Positions 1 through 5,380 of a DNA stretch of 5,380 nt are shown here, in pieces. The position numbers and the translations under genes are program-made. The DNA comes from Actinomycetes bacterium. GTDB taxonomy: Bacteria > Actinomycetota > Actinomycetes > Actinomycetales > Cellulomonadaceae. The notes under the pieces were generated by a model. The model was given only the letters and a program-made list of their open reading frames with translations. It was not told the DNA's origin and searched no databases. The stretch spans positions 1-5,380 of the forward strand of contig JAEWGQ010000369.1 of NCBI GenBank assembly GCA_023388235.1. Reading direction: 5' to 3'. How positions within the stretch are numbered: position 1 is the first letter of the stretch; each line of letters opens with the position of its first letter.

Positions 1-322
1 TGCCGGACAGCTCCTCGACGACCTCCGCCCCCGGTCGCGGGCGGCGCACCTCGACGAAACCCTCGATGAAGCGGTCGACGTCGTTCCTCAGGTGCGGGAG
101 GTCGGGCACGTCCACGCTCGGCGGCTCGTCCCCGGCGAGCCAGCCCTCGAGGCCCGCGACGTGCGCGAACACGTCCTTGACGCTCCAGCCCGGGCAGTCC
201 GTCGGGAGGTCCCACTCCGCGTCCCGCAGCGCGCTGCCGAGGTCGATGAGGGCCTGCATACTCTGGTCGTAGGCGGCGAGCAGACCGGGGGTGTCCGAGG
301 GAGCGGCGGGATGCAGGGGCAT
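1..322 (-). CDS. Maleylpyruvate isomerase N-terminal (mycothiol-binding, DinB-like) domain protein, partial
   Basis: Reading the minus strand from ATG at 322-320 gives 107 uninterrupted codons that leave the window at its left edge, so the C-terminus is missing. The product starts MPLHPAAPSDTPGLLAAYDQ. It contains the pattern typical of the MDMPI_N/DinB-like four-helix fold: a first helix (about residues 12-34), then W37-D-L-P, C43-PGWSVKDVFAHVAG (43-57) and GWLAG (60-64). His54 is the position that normally contributes to the metal site. Relatives include mycothiol-dependent maleylpyruvate isomerase and many actinobacterial proteins of unknown substrate. The visible part cannot tell these apart, so the exact reaction is not assigned. 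The start is chosen because it begins just before helix 1 and sits 6 bp downstream of a -10-like hexamer. The next in-frame ATG (codon 22) would cut into helix 1. A GGAGG abuts the ATG with no spacer, too close for an ordinary Shine-Dalgarno site, which fits leaderless expression. The gene is divergent from the CopD/CtaG gene. Confidence 0.85.
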   Translation of the reverse strand, partial: MPLHPAAPSDTPGLLAAYDQSMQALIDLGSALRDAEWDLPTDCPGWSVKDVFAHVAGLEGWLAGDEPPSVDVPDLPHLRNDVDRFIEGFVEVRRPRPGAEVVEELSG

Positions 323-328
323 CCTCCG

Positions 329-359
329 AGGGTAGGCGGTGGCCCACCTACGCTGTCAG
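329..359 (-). promoter_or_regulatory. Candidate leaderless promoter for the MDMPI_N gene
   Basis: On the minus strand TACCCT (334-329) matches the actinobacterial -10 pattern TANNNT and lies exactly 6 bp before the ATG at 322. Transcription would therefore start at or next to the A of the start codon. A -35-like CTGACA (359-354) lies 19 bp further upstream, a slightly long spacer. The motifs and spacing are seen in the sequence; promoter function is inferred. Confidence 0.45.
332..351. repeat. Short inverted repeat between the divergent starts
   Basis: GTAGG (332-336) and CCTAC (347-351) are perfect 5-bp inverted arms separated by 10 bp. A nested GGTGG-C-CCACC lies at 338-348. The outer arms overlap both -10-like hexamers, so the symmetry may simply reflect two similar divergent promoters, or it may be an operator. 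The arms are short and the region is GC-rich, so chance is possible. Confidence 0.3.
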
Positions 360-360
360 G
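349..360 (+). promoter_or_regulatory. Candidate leaderless promoter for the CopD/CtaG gene
   Basis: TACGCT (349-354) matches TANNNT and is followed by exactly 6 bp (GTCAGG) before the GTG start at 361, the geometry expected when transcription begins at the first base of the start codon. No convincing Shine-Dalgarno sequence precedes the GTG. At a 17-bp spacing the -35 position (326-331, CCGAGG) does not resemble TTGACA, so the promoter would depend mainly on its -10 or on an activator. Function is inferred. Confidence 0.45.
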
Positions 361-2472
361 GTGACGCTGCCCGCCCCCTCCTCCCCGGTGACGACCTCGG
401 CCGCCGGCGGTCGCGCGGCGACCGGGCTCGGGATCGGGCTCCCCCTCGGCGCCGGCGTCCTCGCGCTCCTCGCCCTGGCCCCCGCCCTCGGCTTCGCGGC
501 AGCCTCCGCCGTCGCCGACCCGGGCGCGCTCGTCCGGTGGGGGCTGCCCGTGGCGTCGACCGCCGCCGAGCTGGCGGCGTCCGCGACGCTCGGCGGGCTG
601 GTGCTGCTGGCCACGGTGCTGGTCCGGCGCGCGGACGGCGCCGTCGTCCGCCGGGCGTCCGGCGTGACCGGCGTGGCGGCCGCGGTGTGGACGCTGGCGG
701 CGGTCGTCGAGCTCGTCCTGACGTACGCGAACGTCGCGGGGCTGCCGCTGGACGACCCGGCGTTCGGCGGGGAGCTGGGGCAGTTCGTCTCGCAGTTCGA
801 GCTCGGGCGGGTGCTGCTGTTCGTCGCCGTCGCGGCGGCCGTCGTCACCGCGCTCGCGCTCCTGACCACCTCGCCCGTGGCGGCCGCGTGGATCGCCGTG
901 CTGGTCCTGACCGCGCTGTGGCAGTCCGCCCAGACCGGGCACGCGGCGGGTGCGGCGAGCCACGACCTCGCGACCTCCGCGATGTACCTGCACCTGGTCG
1001 GGGCGGCGCTGTGGATCGGGACCCTCGTGGCGCTGTCGCCGCTCGCGCACCGGCTGGGGCGGGACCTGGCGCCGGCGGTCGCGCGGTTCTCCGTGATCGC
1101 GGGCTGGTGCCTGGCGGCGGTCGCGCTGTCCGGCGTGGTGAACTCCGTGATCCGCCTGGGCACGTGGTCCGACCTCGGCACCCGGTACGGCGTGCTGCTG
1201 CTGGTCAAGGTCGCGCTGTTCGGCGTCCTCGGCCTGCTGGGCCTGGCGCACCGGCGGCGCGTGGTGGGCCGGCTGGCGGGCGACGACCGCGCACCCGCCA
1301 CGTGGCTGTTCTGGCGGCTCGTGCTGGTGGAGCTCGCCGTGATGGGCGCGGTGTCCGGCGTCGCGGTGGCCCTGGCCTCGTCGCCGCCGCCCGTCCCCGA
1401 CGAGCCGATCGCCGACCCGACCCCGGCCGAGATCGTCACCGGCCACGCGCTCCCGCCGCAGCCCGGCACCGCCGAGTGGCTGACGCAGTGGCGCTGGGAC
1501 GTGCTGCTCGCGGGCGCGGCCGTCGCCGGGATCGTCGTGTACCTGCGCTGGGTGCTGCGGCTGCGGCGCCGCGGCGACGCCTGGCCGTGGCTCCGCACCG
1601 CCTCCTGGGTCACCGGGATGGTGCTGTTCTTCTGGACCACGTCCGGCGGCCCCGCGATGTACGGGCACGTGCTGTTCAGCGCGCACATGGTGCAGCACAT
1701 GCTGCTGGCGATGGTCGTGCCGGTGCTGCTCGCGCTGTCCGCGCCGGTCACCCTGGCGCTGCGCGCCCTGCCGTCGCGCGCCGCGGCCTCCCGCGGGGCC
1801 GGACGTGCCGGCGCCGACGCGTCGAGGGGGCCCCGCGAGTGGCTGCTGGGTCTCGTGCACAGCCGGTGGGGGCGGTTCTTCGCGAACCCCGTGGTCGCGG
1901 CGGTGAACTTCGCCGGGTCGATGATCGTCTTCTACTACACCGACGTGTTCCGGTGGGCGCTGACCAGCGAGGTCGGGCACTACGCGATGGTCGTGCACTT
2001 CTCCCTCGCGGGGTACCTGTTCGTCAACGCCCTGGTCGGCATCGACCCCGGGCCCACCCGCCCCGGCTACCCGCAGCGGCTGCTGCTGCTGTTCGCCACG
2101 ATGGCGTTCCACGCGTTCTTCGGCGTCGCCCTCACGACCGGCGACGTGCTGCTCGTGCCGGACTGGTTCGGGCTGCTGGGCCGGCCGTGGGGGCCGTCGG
2201 CGCTCGTCGACCAGCAGCGCGGCGGCGGCGTGGCCTGGGGGATCGGGGAGCTGCCGACGCTGGCGCTCGCGATCGGGGTGGCGTTCGCCTGGGCGCGGGA
2301 CGACGAGCGCACGGCCCGGCGCCGGGACCGGAAGGTCGACCGCGACGGGGACACGGAGATGGACGAGTACAACGCGATGCTGGCGCGGCTCGCGCAGCGG
2401 CCCGGCCCGGGCCAGCGCGGCGCCGCCCCGTCCCGCGACCCGCAGGACGGCGGCGACACCCCCGGGGCGTGA
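361..2472 (+). CDS. Fused CopD copper-transport / CtaG-type cytochrome c oxidase assembly membrane protein
   Basis: This 703-residue integral membrane protein has about 16 hydrophobic segments in two halves. The N-terminal CopD-like half (about 23-340) has segments near 23-50, 62-88, 101-124, 146-168, 171-190, 206-229, 244-268, 276-296 and 314-339, with the histidine cluster QTGH194-AAG, H201 and YLH211LVGAALWIG typical of CopD. A Pro-rich linker (341-372) leads into a caa3_CtaG-like half (about 379-645) with seven segments and conserved histidines in SAH442MVQH446MLL, GH540YAMVVH546 and MAFH584AFFG. CopD proteins are linked to copper uptake across the membrane. CtaG-type proteins are linked to copper delivery to, or assembly of, cytochrome c oxidase. 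The fusion is common in actinobacteria and suggests copper import coupled to insertion. The hydrophilic, probably cytoplasmic tail (646-703) includes DEYNAMLARLAQR. GTG at 361 is chosen because no usable in-frame start lies just upstream and a -10-like hexamer sits 6 bp before it. Length is normal for the fused family. The S9 peptidase gene follows after 12 bp. Confidence 0.9.
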   Translation: MTLPAPSSPVTTSAAGGRAATGLGIGLPLGAGVLALLALAPALGFAAASAVADPGALVRWGLPVASTAAELAASATLGGLVLLATVLVRRADGAVVRRASGVTGVAAAVWTLAAVVELVLTYANVAGLPLDDPAFGGELGQFVSQFELGRVLLFVAVAAAVVTALALLTTSPVAAAWIAVLVLTALWQSAQTGHAAGAASHDLATSAMYLHLVGAALWIGTLVALSPLAHRLGRDLAPAVARFSVIAGWCLAAVALSGVVNSVIRLGTWSDLGTRYGVLLLVKVALFGVLGLLGLAHRRRVVGRLAGDDRAPATWLFWRLVLVELAVMGAVSGVAVALASSPPPVPDEPIADPTPAEIVTGHALPPQPGTAEWLTQWRWDVLLAGAAVAGIVVYLRWVLRLRRRGDAWPWLRTASWVTGMVLFFWTTSGGPAMYGHVLFSAHMVQHMLLAMVVPVLLALSAPVTLALRALPSRAAASRGAGRAGADASRGPREWLLGLVHSRWGRFFANPVVAAVNFAGSMIVFYYTDVFRWALTSEVGHYAMVVHFSLAGYLFVNALVGIDPGPTRPGYPQRLLLLFATMAFHAFFGVALTTGDVLLVPDWFGLLGRPWGPSALVDQQRGGGVAWGIGELPTLALAIGVAFAWARDDERTARRRDRKVDRDGDTEMDEYNAMLARLAQRPGPGQRGAAPSRDPQDGGDTPGA

Positions 2473-2473
2473 T

Positions 2474-2480
2474 AGGACGG
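2474..2480 (+). promoter_or_regulatory. Ribosome binding site fixing the GTG start of the S9 peptidase
   Basis: AGGACGG lies in the 12-bp gap between the two genes. Its AGGA core (2474-2477) ends 7 bp before GTG at 2485. An in-frame TAG at 2473-2475 rules out any earlier start, and the next in-frame ATG is codon 21, so the GTG is well supported. Confidence 0.6.
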
Positions 2481-2484
2481 CTCC

Positions 2485-4587
2485 GTGACCGACGACGCCG
2501 CCACCCCGTTCCACGACCTCGACGCCTACGTCGCCCTGCCCCGGATGTCCGGGCTGGCGCTGTCCCCGGACGGCACCCGCCTCGTCACCGCCGTGGCGAC
2601 GCTGGACGCGAAGCGCACCCGCCACGTGACCGCCCTGTGGGAGGTCGACCCCGCCGGCGCCCGTCCCGCCCGGCGCCTGACCCGCTCGGCGAAGGGCGAG
2701 TCCGCGGCGCGGTTCGCCTCGACGGGGGACCTGCTGTTCACGTCGGCCCGCCCCGACGCCGACGCGGAGGCGCCGGACGACGAGCCGCCCGCGGCGCTGT
2801 GGCTGCTGCCGGCCGACGGCGCCGAGGCGCGCGTGGTGGCGTCGCGGAAGGCCGGGCTGGACGGCGTGGTGGTGGCGCAGGACGCGCCCGTGGTGGTCGT
2901 GCCGTCCGAGGTCCTGCCCCGCGCGGCGGACGACGCCGAGGACGAGCGGCTCCGCGGGGTGCGCGGCGACGCGAAGGTCGCCGCGATCCTGCACACCCAG
3001 TACCCCGTGCGGTTCTGGGACCACGACCTCGGCCCGTCGCAGCCCCACCTGTTCGCCGGCGACCTCACGACCGTCGCCGCCGACCCGGAGGCCGGCGCGC
3101 CCGCCCCGCGGCTCGCCCTGCGCGACCTCACGCCGCAGCCGGGCGTGGGCCTGCGCCACCAGGACGCCGTGCTGTCCCCGGACGGGCGCACCCTCGTCAC
3201 CACCTGGACCCGGCCGGGCGCCCGCGGCGTGCTGCGCCAGGTGCTCGTCGCCGTGGACGTGGCGACCGGCGAGCGGCGCACGCTCGTGGACGACCCGGGC
3301 GCCGACATCTCCTCGCCGGTGGTGTCGCCGGACTCGCGGCGGGTCGCGTACCTGCGGGAGACCGCGTCCACCCCGACCGCCGCGCCGCAGGTGCAGCTGT
3401 GGGTGCTCGACCTCGACGCGCCGGACACCGCGCGCCGGGTGGCGGCCGGCTGGGACCGCTGGCCGCACGAGGTGGTGTGGACCCGCGACGGCGCCGGGCT
3501 GCTGGTGCAGGCCGACGACCTCGGCCGCGGGCCGGTGTTCCACGTCGCGCTGGACGGCGACGCCGTGACCCGGGTGACCGCCGACGACGCGGCGTTCTCC
3601 GACCTGTGCCCCGCCCCGGACGGGCGGGCGCTGTACGCGCTGCGGACGTCGTACGCCGCCCCGGCGCACCCCGTGCGGATCGACCTGGCCCGGGCGCTCG
3701 CGGACGGCGCCCCGGTCGAGGCGGTCGCCCTCCCGGCGCCGGCGCCCGCGCCCGCGCTGCCCGGCACGCTCACCGAGGTCACCGCGACCGCCGAGGACGG
3801 TGCCGACCTGCGCGCGTGGCTCGTCCTGCCGGAGGGCGCGTCGCCGGAGTCGCCCGCGCCGCTGCTGCTGTGGATCCACGGCGGCCCGATCGGCTCGTGG
3901 AACGCGTGGTCCTGGCGCTGGAACCCGTGGATCCTCGCCGCCCGGGGCTACGCGGTGCTCCTGCCCGACCCGGCGCTGTCGACCGGCTACGGCCAGGACT
4001 TCCTGCAGCGGGGCTGGGGCGCCTGGGGCGGCGCGCCGTTCACGGACCTCATGGCGGTCACGGACGCGGCGGTCGCGCGCGCGGACGTCGACGCGGACCG
4101 CACCGGGGCGATGGGCGGGTCGTTCGGCGGGTACATGGCGAACTGGGTCGCTGGGCACACCGACCGGTTCCGGGCGATCGTCACGCACGCGAGCCTGTGG
4201 GCGCTCGACCAGTTCGGCCCGACGACCGACGACTCGTTCTACTGGGAGCGGGAGATGACGCCCGAGATGGCGCTCGCGAACTCCCCGCACCTGTCCGTCG
4301 GCGAGATCGTGACCCCGATGCTCGTCGTGCACGGCGACAAGGACTACCGGGTGCCCATCGGCGAGGGCCTGCGGCTCTGGTACGAGCTGCTGTCGCGGTC
4401 CGGCCTGCCCGCGGACGACGAGGGGAACACCCCGCACCGGTTCCTGTACTTCCCGGACGAGAACCACTGGGTGCTCACCCCGCAGCACGCGAAGGTCTGG
4501 TACCAGGTGGTCGAGTCGTTCCTCGCCGAGCACGTGCTCGGGCTGACCGGGGACCAGGTCCCGCCGCTGCCCGAGACGCTGGGCTAG
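2485..4587 (+). CDS. S9 family serine peptidase (prolyl oligopeptidase / acylaminoacyl-peptidase type)
   Basis: This 700-residue protein has the two-part S9 architecture. Residues 1 to about 415 look like a beta-propeller, with blade-like repeats carrying SPDG-type turns (LSPDG 26-30, LSPDG 230-234, VSPDS 280-284, TRDG 333-336, APDG 377-380). A Pro-Ala linker (417-426) precedes an alpha/beta-hydrolase domain. The catalytic set is complete: oxyanion-loop HGGP (465-468), nucleophile GGS546FGG, Asp620 in HGDKDYRVP, and His661 in DENHW. S9 enzymes cleave short peptides, with the propeller limiting access; specificity (dipeptidyl, acylaminoacyl or prolyl) cannot be read from the sequence. There is no signal peptide or membrane segment, so it is probably cytoplasmic. 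The usual NxRGSxGYG before the nucleophile is replaced by DPALSTGYG (495-503), and a Trp-rich stretch (W472-W482) follows HGGP, suggesting a distinct S9 subfamily. It is probably co-transcribed with the CopD/CtaG gene, though no functional link is evident. Confidence 0.93.
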   Translation: MTDDAATPFHDLDAYVALPRMSGLALSPDGTRLVTAVATLDAKRTRHVTALWEVDPAGARPARRLTRSAKGESAARFASTGDLLFTSARPDADAEAPDDEPPAALWLLPADGAEARVVASRKAGLDGVVVAQDAPVVVVPSEVLPRAADDAEDERLRGVRGDAKVAAILHTQYPVRFWDHDLGPSQPHLFAGDLTTVAADPEAGAPAPRLALRDLTPQPGVGLRHQDAVLSPDGRTLVTTWTRPGARGVLRQVLVAVDVATGERRTLVDDPGADISSPVVSPDSRRVAYLRETASTPTAAPQVQLWVLDLDAPDTARRVAAGWDRWPHEVVWTRDGAGLLVQADDLGRGPVFHVALDGDAVTRVTADDAAFSDLCPAPDGRALYALRTSYAAPAHPVRIDLARALADGAPVEAVALPAPAPAPALPGTLTEVTATAEDGADLRAWLVLPEGASPESPAPLLLWIHGGPIGSWNAWSWRWNPWILAARGYAVLLPDPALSTGYGQDFLQRGWGAWGGAPFTDLMAVTDAAVARADVDADRTGAMGGSFGGYMANWVAGHTDRFRAIVTHASLWALDQFGPTTDDSFYWEREMTPEMALANSPHLSVGEIVTPMLVVHGDKDYRVPIGEGLRLWYELLSRSGLPADDEGNTPHRFLYFPDENHWVLTPQHAKVWYQVVESFLAEHVLGLTGDQVPPLPETLG

Positions 4588-4593
4588 CGGCGG
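4561..4593 (+). terminator. Hairpin straddling the S9 peptidase stop codon, probable terminator
   Basis: Bases 4561-4572 (CCGCCGCTGCCC) pair with 4581-4593 (GGGC, bulged T, AGCGGCGG). The result is a 12-bp GC-rich stem with one bulged T (4585) and an 8-base loop (4573-4580). The bulged T is the first base of the TAG stop codon. No U-tract follows, so this is either a U-less actinobacterial-type terminator or an mRNA 3'-end stabiliser. Its place between the peptidase gene and a separately regulated sigma gene supports termination. The pairing is seen directly; the function is inferred. Confidence 0.5.
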
Positions 4594-4601
4594 CACCGGC
4601 A

Positions 4602-4628
4602 GGGGGCGTGTCAACATCCCGCGCCCCC
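4602..4628 (+). repeat. Second inverted repeat enclosing the candidate ECF -35 element
   Basis: GGGGGCG (4602-4608) and CGCCCCC (4622-4628) form a perfect 7-bp stem around a 13-base loop that contains TGTCAAC. A competing 5-bp repeat, CCGCG (4619-4623) with CGCGG (4629-4633), overlaps its right arm. It could add to termination of the upstream unit or be an operator for the sigma gene. No U-tract is present. Confidence 0.35.
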
Positions 4629-4638
4629 CGCGGCTTGC
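4609..4638 (+). promoter_or_regulatory. Candidate ECF-type (possibly autoregulatory) promoter of the sigma factor gene
   Basis: TGTCAAC (4609-4615) carries the AAC core common in -35 elements of ECF sigma factors. After a 17-bp spacer (4616-4632) the -10 position would be GCTTGC (4633-4638), exactly 6 bp before the ATG at 4645, again consistent with a leaderless transcript. The sigma gene has no clear Shine-Dalgarno sequence. The -10 does not match a CGTC-type ECF consensus, so this is tentative. Autoregulation is inferred from the general habit of ECF sigma genes. Confidence 0.35.
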
Positions 4639-4644
4639 ACGGGC

Positions 4645-5145
4645 ATGACGAACGAGGAGGACCCCCCGGGGTTCGACGACTGGTACCGCCGGGAGCTCCC
4701 GCGCGTGCGACGCGCCATGACGCTCGCGACCGGCGACCCGCTGCTGGGTGAGGAGGCCGCGGCCGAGGCGTTCGCCCGCGCGCTGCTGCACTGGCGCCGG
4801 GTGTCCGCGATGGAGTCGCCCGGGGGGTGGGTGTACGCCACGGCGCTGAACCAGGTCCGCCGCACCTGGCGCCGGTCCGCTCTCGAGCGGCGGTGCGCCG
4901 AGCGGCTGCGGACCGAGGACGTGCCGCCGCCGGCCCTGCCGGACACCGCCCTGTGGCGGGCGGTCGCGGACCTGTCGCCGCGTGCCCGGACCGCCGTCGC
5001 GCTCCGCTACGTCGCCGACCTCACGGAGGCGCAGGTCGCGGAGGCGATGAACGTCTCCCGCGGCACCGTCGCCACCACCCTGTCCCGTGCCCGCGCGCAG
5101 CTCGCCCGCGCGCTGGAGCCCAGCCTGAACGGAGACCCGGCATGA
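4645..5145 (+). CDS. ECF RNA polymerase sigma factor (sigma-70 family, sigma-E-like)
   Basis: The 166-residue product has the two-domain layout of extracytoplasmic-function sigma factors. Region 2 spans about residues 10-77: FDDWYRRELPRVRRAM at 10-25, the GD-containing helix turn near 30, EEAAAEAFARALLHW (36-50), and the DNA-contacting segment GGWVYATALNQVRRTWRR (60-77). A short linker leads to region 4 (about 107-157), with LSPRARTAVALRYVADLT and the helix-turn-helix EAQVAEAMNVSRGTVATTLSRAR (about 128-150). Length and motifs fit the actinobacterial sigma-E-like ECF family. It would direct core RNA polymerase to a small stress-type regulon, probably held in check by the overlapping downstream gene product. 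No C-terminal extension is present. ATG at 4645 is the only sensible start, since no in-frame start codon occurs between the upstream gene and this site. It lacks a clear ribosome binding site, while the downstream gene has one. The inducing signal and regulon cannot be deduced. Confidence 0.92.
   Translation: MTNEEDPPGFDDWYRRELPRVRRAMTLATGDPLLGEEAAAEAFARALLHWRRVSAMESPGGWVYATALNQVRRTWRRSALERRCAERLRTEDVPPPALPDTALWRAVADLSPRARTAVALRYVADLTEAQVAEAMNVSRGTVATTLSRARAQLARALEPSLNGDPA
5131..5134 (+). promoter_or_regulatory. Ribosome binding site for the sigma-partner gene
   Basis: GGAG at 5131-5134, inside the end of the sigma gene, lies 7 bp before the ATG at 5142. It supports that start and translation coupled to the sigma factor through the ATGA overlap. 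Confidence 0.55.
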
Positions 5146-5380
5146 CCTCGCACCTCGATCTCGACGCGCTGGCGGCCGCGGACGCCGCCCCGGTCCCGCC
5201 CGTGGCGCAGATCCGCGCCCGCGCCGCCGCCCTGCGCCGCCGGCGCCGGCGGACCACGTCCGTCCTGTCCGTGGGCGTCGTCGCGGCGGCGATCGCGCTC
5301 GCCTCCGACGACGGACCGTCCACCTCTCGCGCGGCGACCGCGCCGCCGGCGGCCATGGAGCTTCCGGCCGTGAAGTCACA
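5142..5380 (+). CDS. Putative membrane-anchored sigma partner / anti-sigma factor, 5' part only
   Basis: The ATG at 5142 overlaps the sigma gene stop as ATGA, and the frame stays open to the window edge (79 codons plus 2 bases). The visible product has a short soluble N-terminus (MTSHLDLDALAAADAAPVPP) and a helix ending in six consecutive arginines (R32-R37). A single short hydrophobic segment (about 40-54, SVLSVGVVAAAIALA) follows, then a Ser/Thr/Pro/Ala-rich region that should lie outside the membrane (positive-inside rule: Arg side cytoplasmic). Position and topology suggest an anti-sigma factor or signal sensor for the preceding ECF sigma factor. No HxxxCxxC zinc anti-sigma signature is present, in fact no cysteine at all in the visible part, and the N-terminal region (about 39 residues) is shorter than a full anti-sigma domain. 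I cannot name a family. The role is inferred from gene arrangement; the rest of the protein is outside the window. Confidence 0.7.
   Translation, partial: MTSHLDLDALAAADAAPVPPVAQIRARAAALRRRRRRTTSVLSVGVVAAAIALASDDGPSTSRAATAPPAAMELPAVKS
5237..5252. repeat. Perfect 16-bp palindrome inside the sigma-partner gene
   Basis: CCGCCGGCGCCGGCGG reads the same on both strands. It encodes part of the six-arginine run just before the predicted membrane segment. Arg codons in GC-rich DNA readily create such symmetry, so function is doubtful. Confidence 0.4.

Noticed and set aside
66..364. Small plus-strand frames of 68 and 90 codons at the left edge
   Set aside because: They lie opposite the MDMPI_N coding region, whose minus-strand translation shows clear family motifs.
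348..1751. Minus-strand 467-codon frame opposite the CopD/CtaG gene
   Set aside because: It is Ser/Thr/Ala-rich with no hydrophobic core pattern or motif; a mirror of the GC-rich coding strand.
2404..2413. Palindrome GGCCCGGGCC near the end of the CopD/CtaG gene
   Set aside because: It is only 10 bp, inside coding sequence for a Pro/Gly stretch, with no U-tract or regulatory position; expected by chance at this base composition.
2526..3782. Minus-strand 418-codon frame opposite the peptidase propeller
   Set aside because: It is Ser/Arg/Ala low-complexity without domain, start signals or regulatory context.
339..4751. A plus-strand open frame of about 1470 codons covering the CopD/CtaG and S9 genes in another frame
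   Set aside because: It is low-complexity Arg/Ala/Gly-rich translation with no domain, while the overlapping frames have clear membrane segments, catalytic motifs and proper starts.
5021..5356. Minus-strand 111-codon frame opposite the sigma factor end and partner gene
   Set aside because: It is Arg/Ala-rich shadow; the plus-strand frames are supported by the sigma HTH, the ATGA overlap and a ribosome binding site.
88..5379. A minus-strand open frame of over 1700 codons spanning nearly the whole window
   Set aside because: It is antisense to four well-supported genes, extremely Arg/Pro/Gly-rich and without any recognisable domain. Long open frames opposite genes are expected at this GC content because stop codons are rare.

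Overview
The window is very GC-rich (codon third positions are almost all G or C), uses GTG starts freely, and carries genes typical of Actinomycetota: a mycothiol-dependent maleylpyruvate-isomerase-type protein, a fused CopD/CtaG membrane protein, and an ECF sigma factor of the sigma-E-like actinobacterial type. A Cellulomonas-like member of the Micrococcales is my best guess from overall flavour, but the genus is an inference. I see no mobile element, tRNA, rRNA, CRISPR array or prophage gene. The content looks like ordinary chromosome.

Left edge (1-360): the N-terminal 107 codons of a minus-strand MDMPI_N/DinB-like protein, which runs off the left edge. It is divergent from the next gene across only 38 bp. 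Each of the two start codons has a TANNNT -10-like hexamer exactly 6 bp upstream. This suggests two leaderless, physically overlapping divergent promoters that should exclude each other.

Middle (361-4593): two co-directional genes 12 bp apart. The first is a 703-residue polytopic membrane protein that fuses a CopD copper-transport domain to a CtaG-type cytochrome c oxidase assembly domain. The second is a 700-residue cytoplasmic S9 family (prolyl oligopeptidase/acylaminoacyl-peptidase type) serine peptidase with an intact Ser546/Asp620/His661 triad. A 12-bp-stem hairpin with one bulged base straddles the peptidase stop codon and is the likely end of this transcription unit, although it has no U-tract.

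Right side (4594-5380): a short intergenic region with a second hairpin and a candidate ECF -35 element (TGTCAAC), then a 166-residue ECF sigma factor. A downstream gene, cut by the window edge, overlaps the sigma gene by ATGA. Its product starts with a soluble, Arg-rich N-terminus followed by one hydrophobic segment. This is the usual layout of a sigma factor with a membrane-anchored partner or anti-sigma factor, but the visible part shows no zinc-binding anti-sigma motif.

Nothing here is clearly a new system. The points most worth a second look are the back-to-back leaderless promoters, the stop-codon hairpin, and the sigma factor with its unidentified membrane partner.
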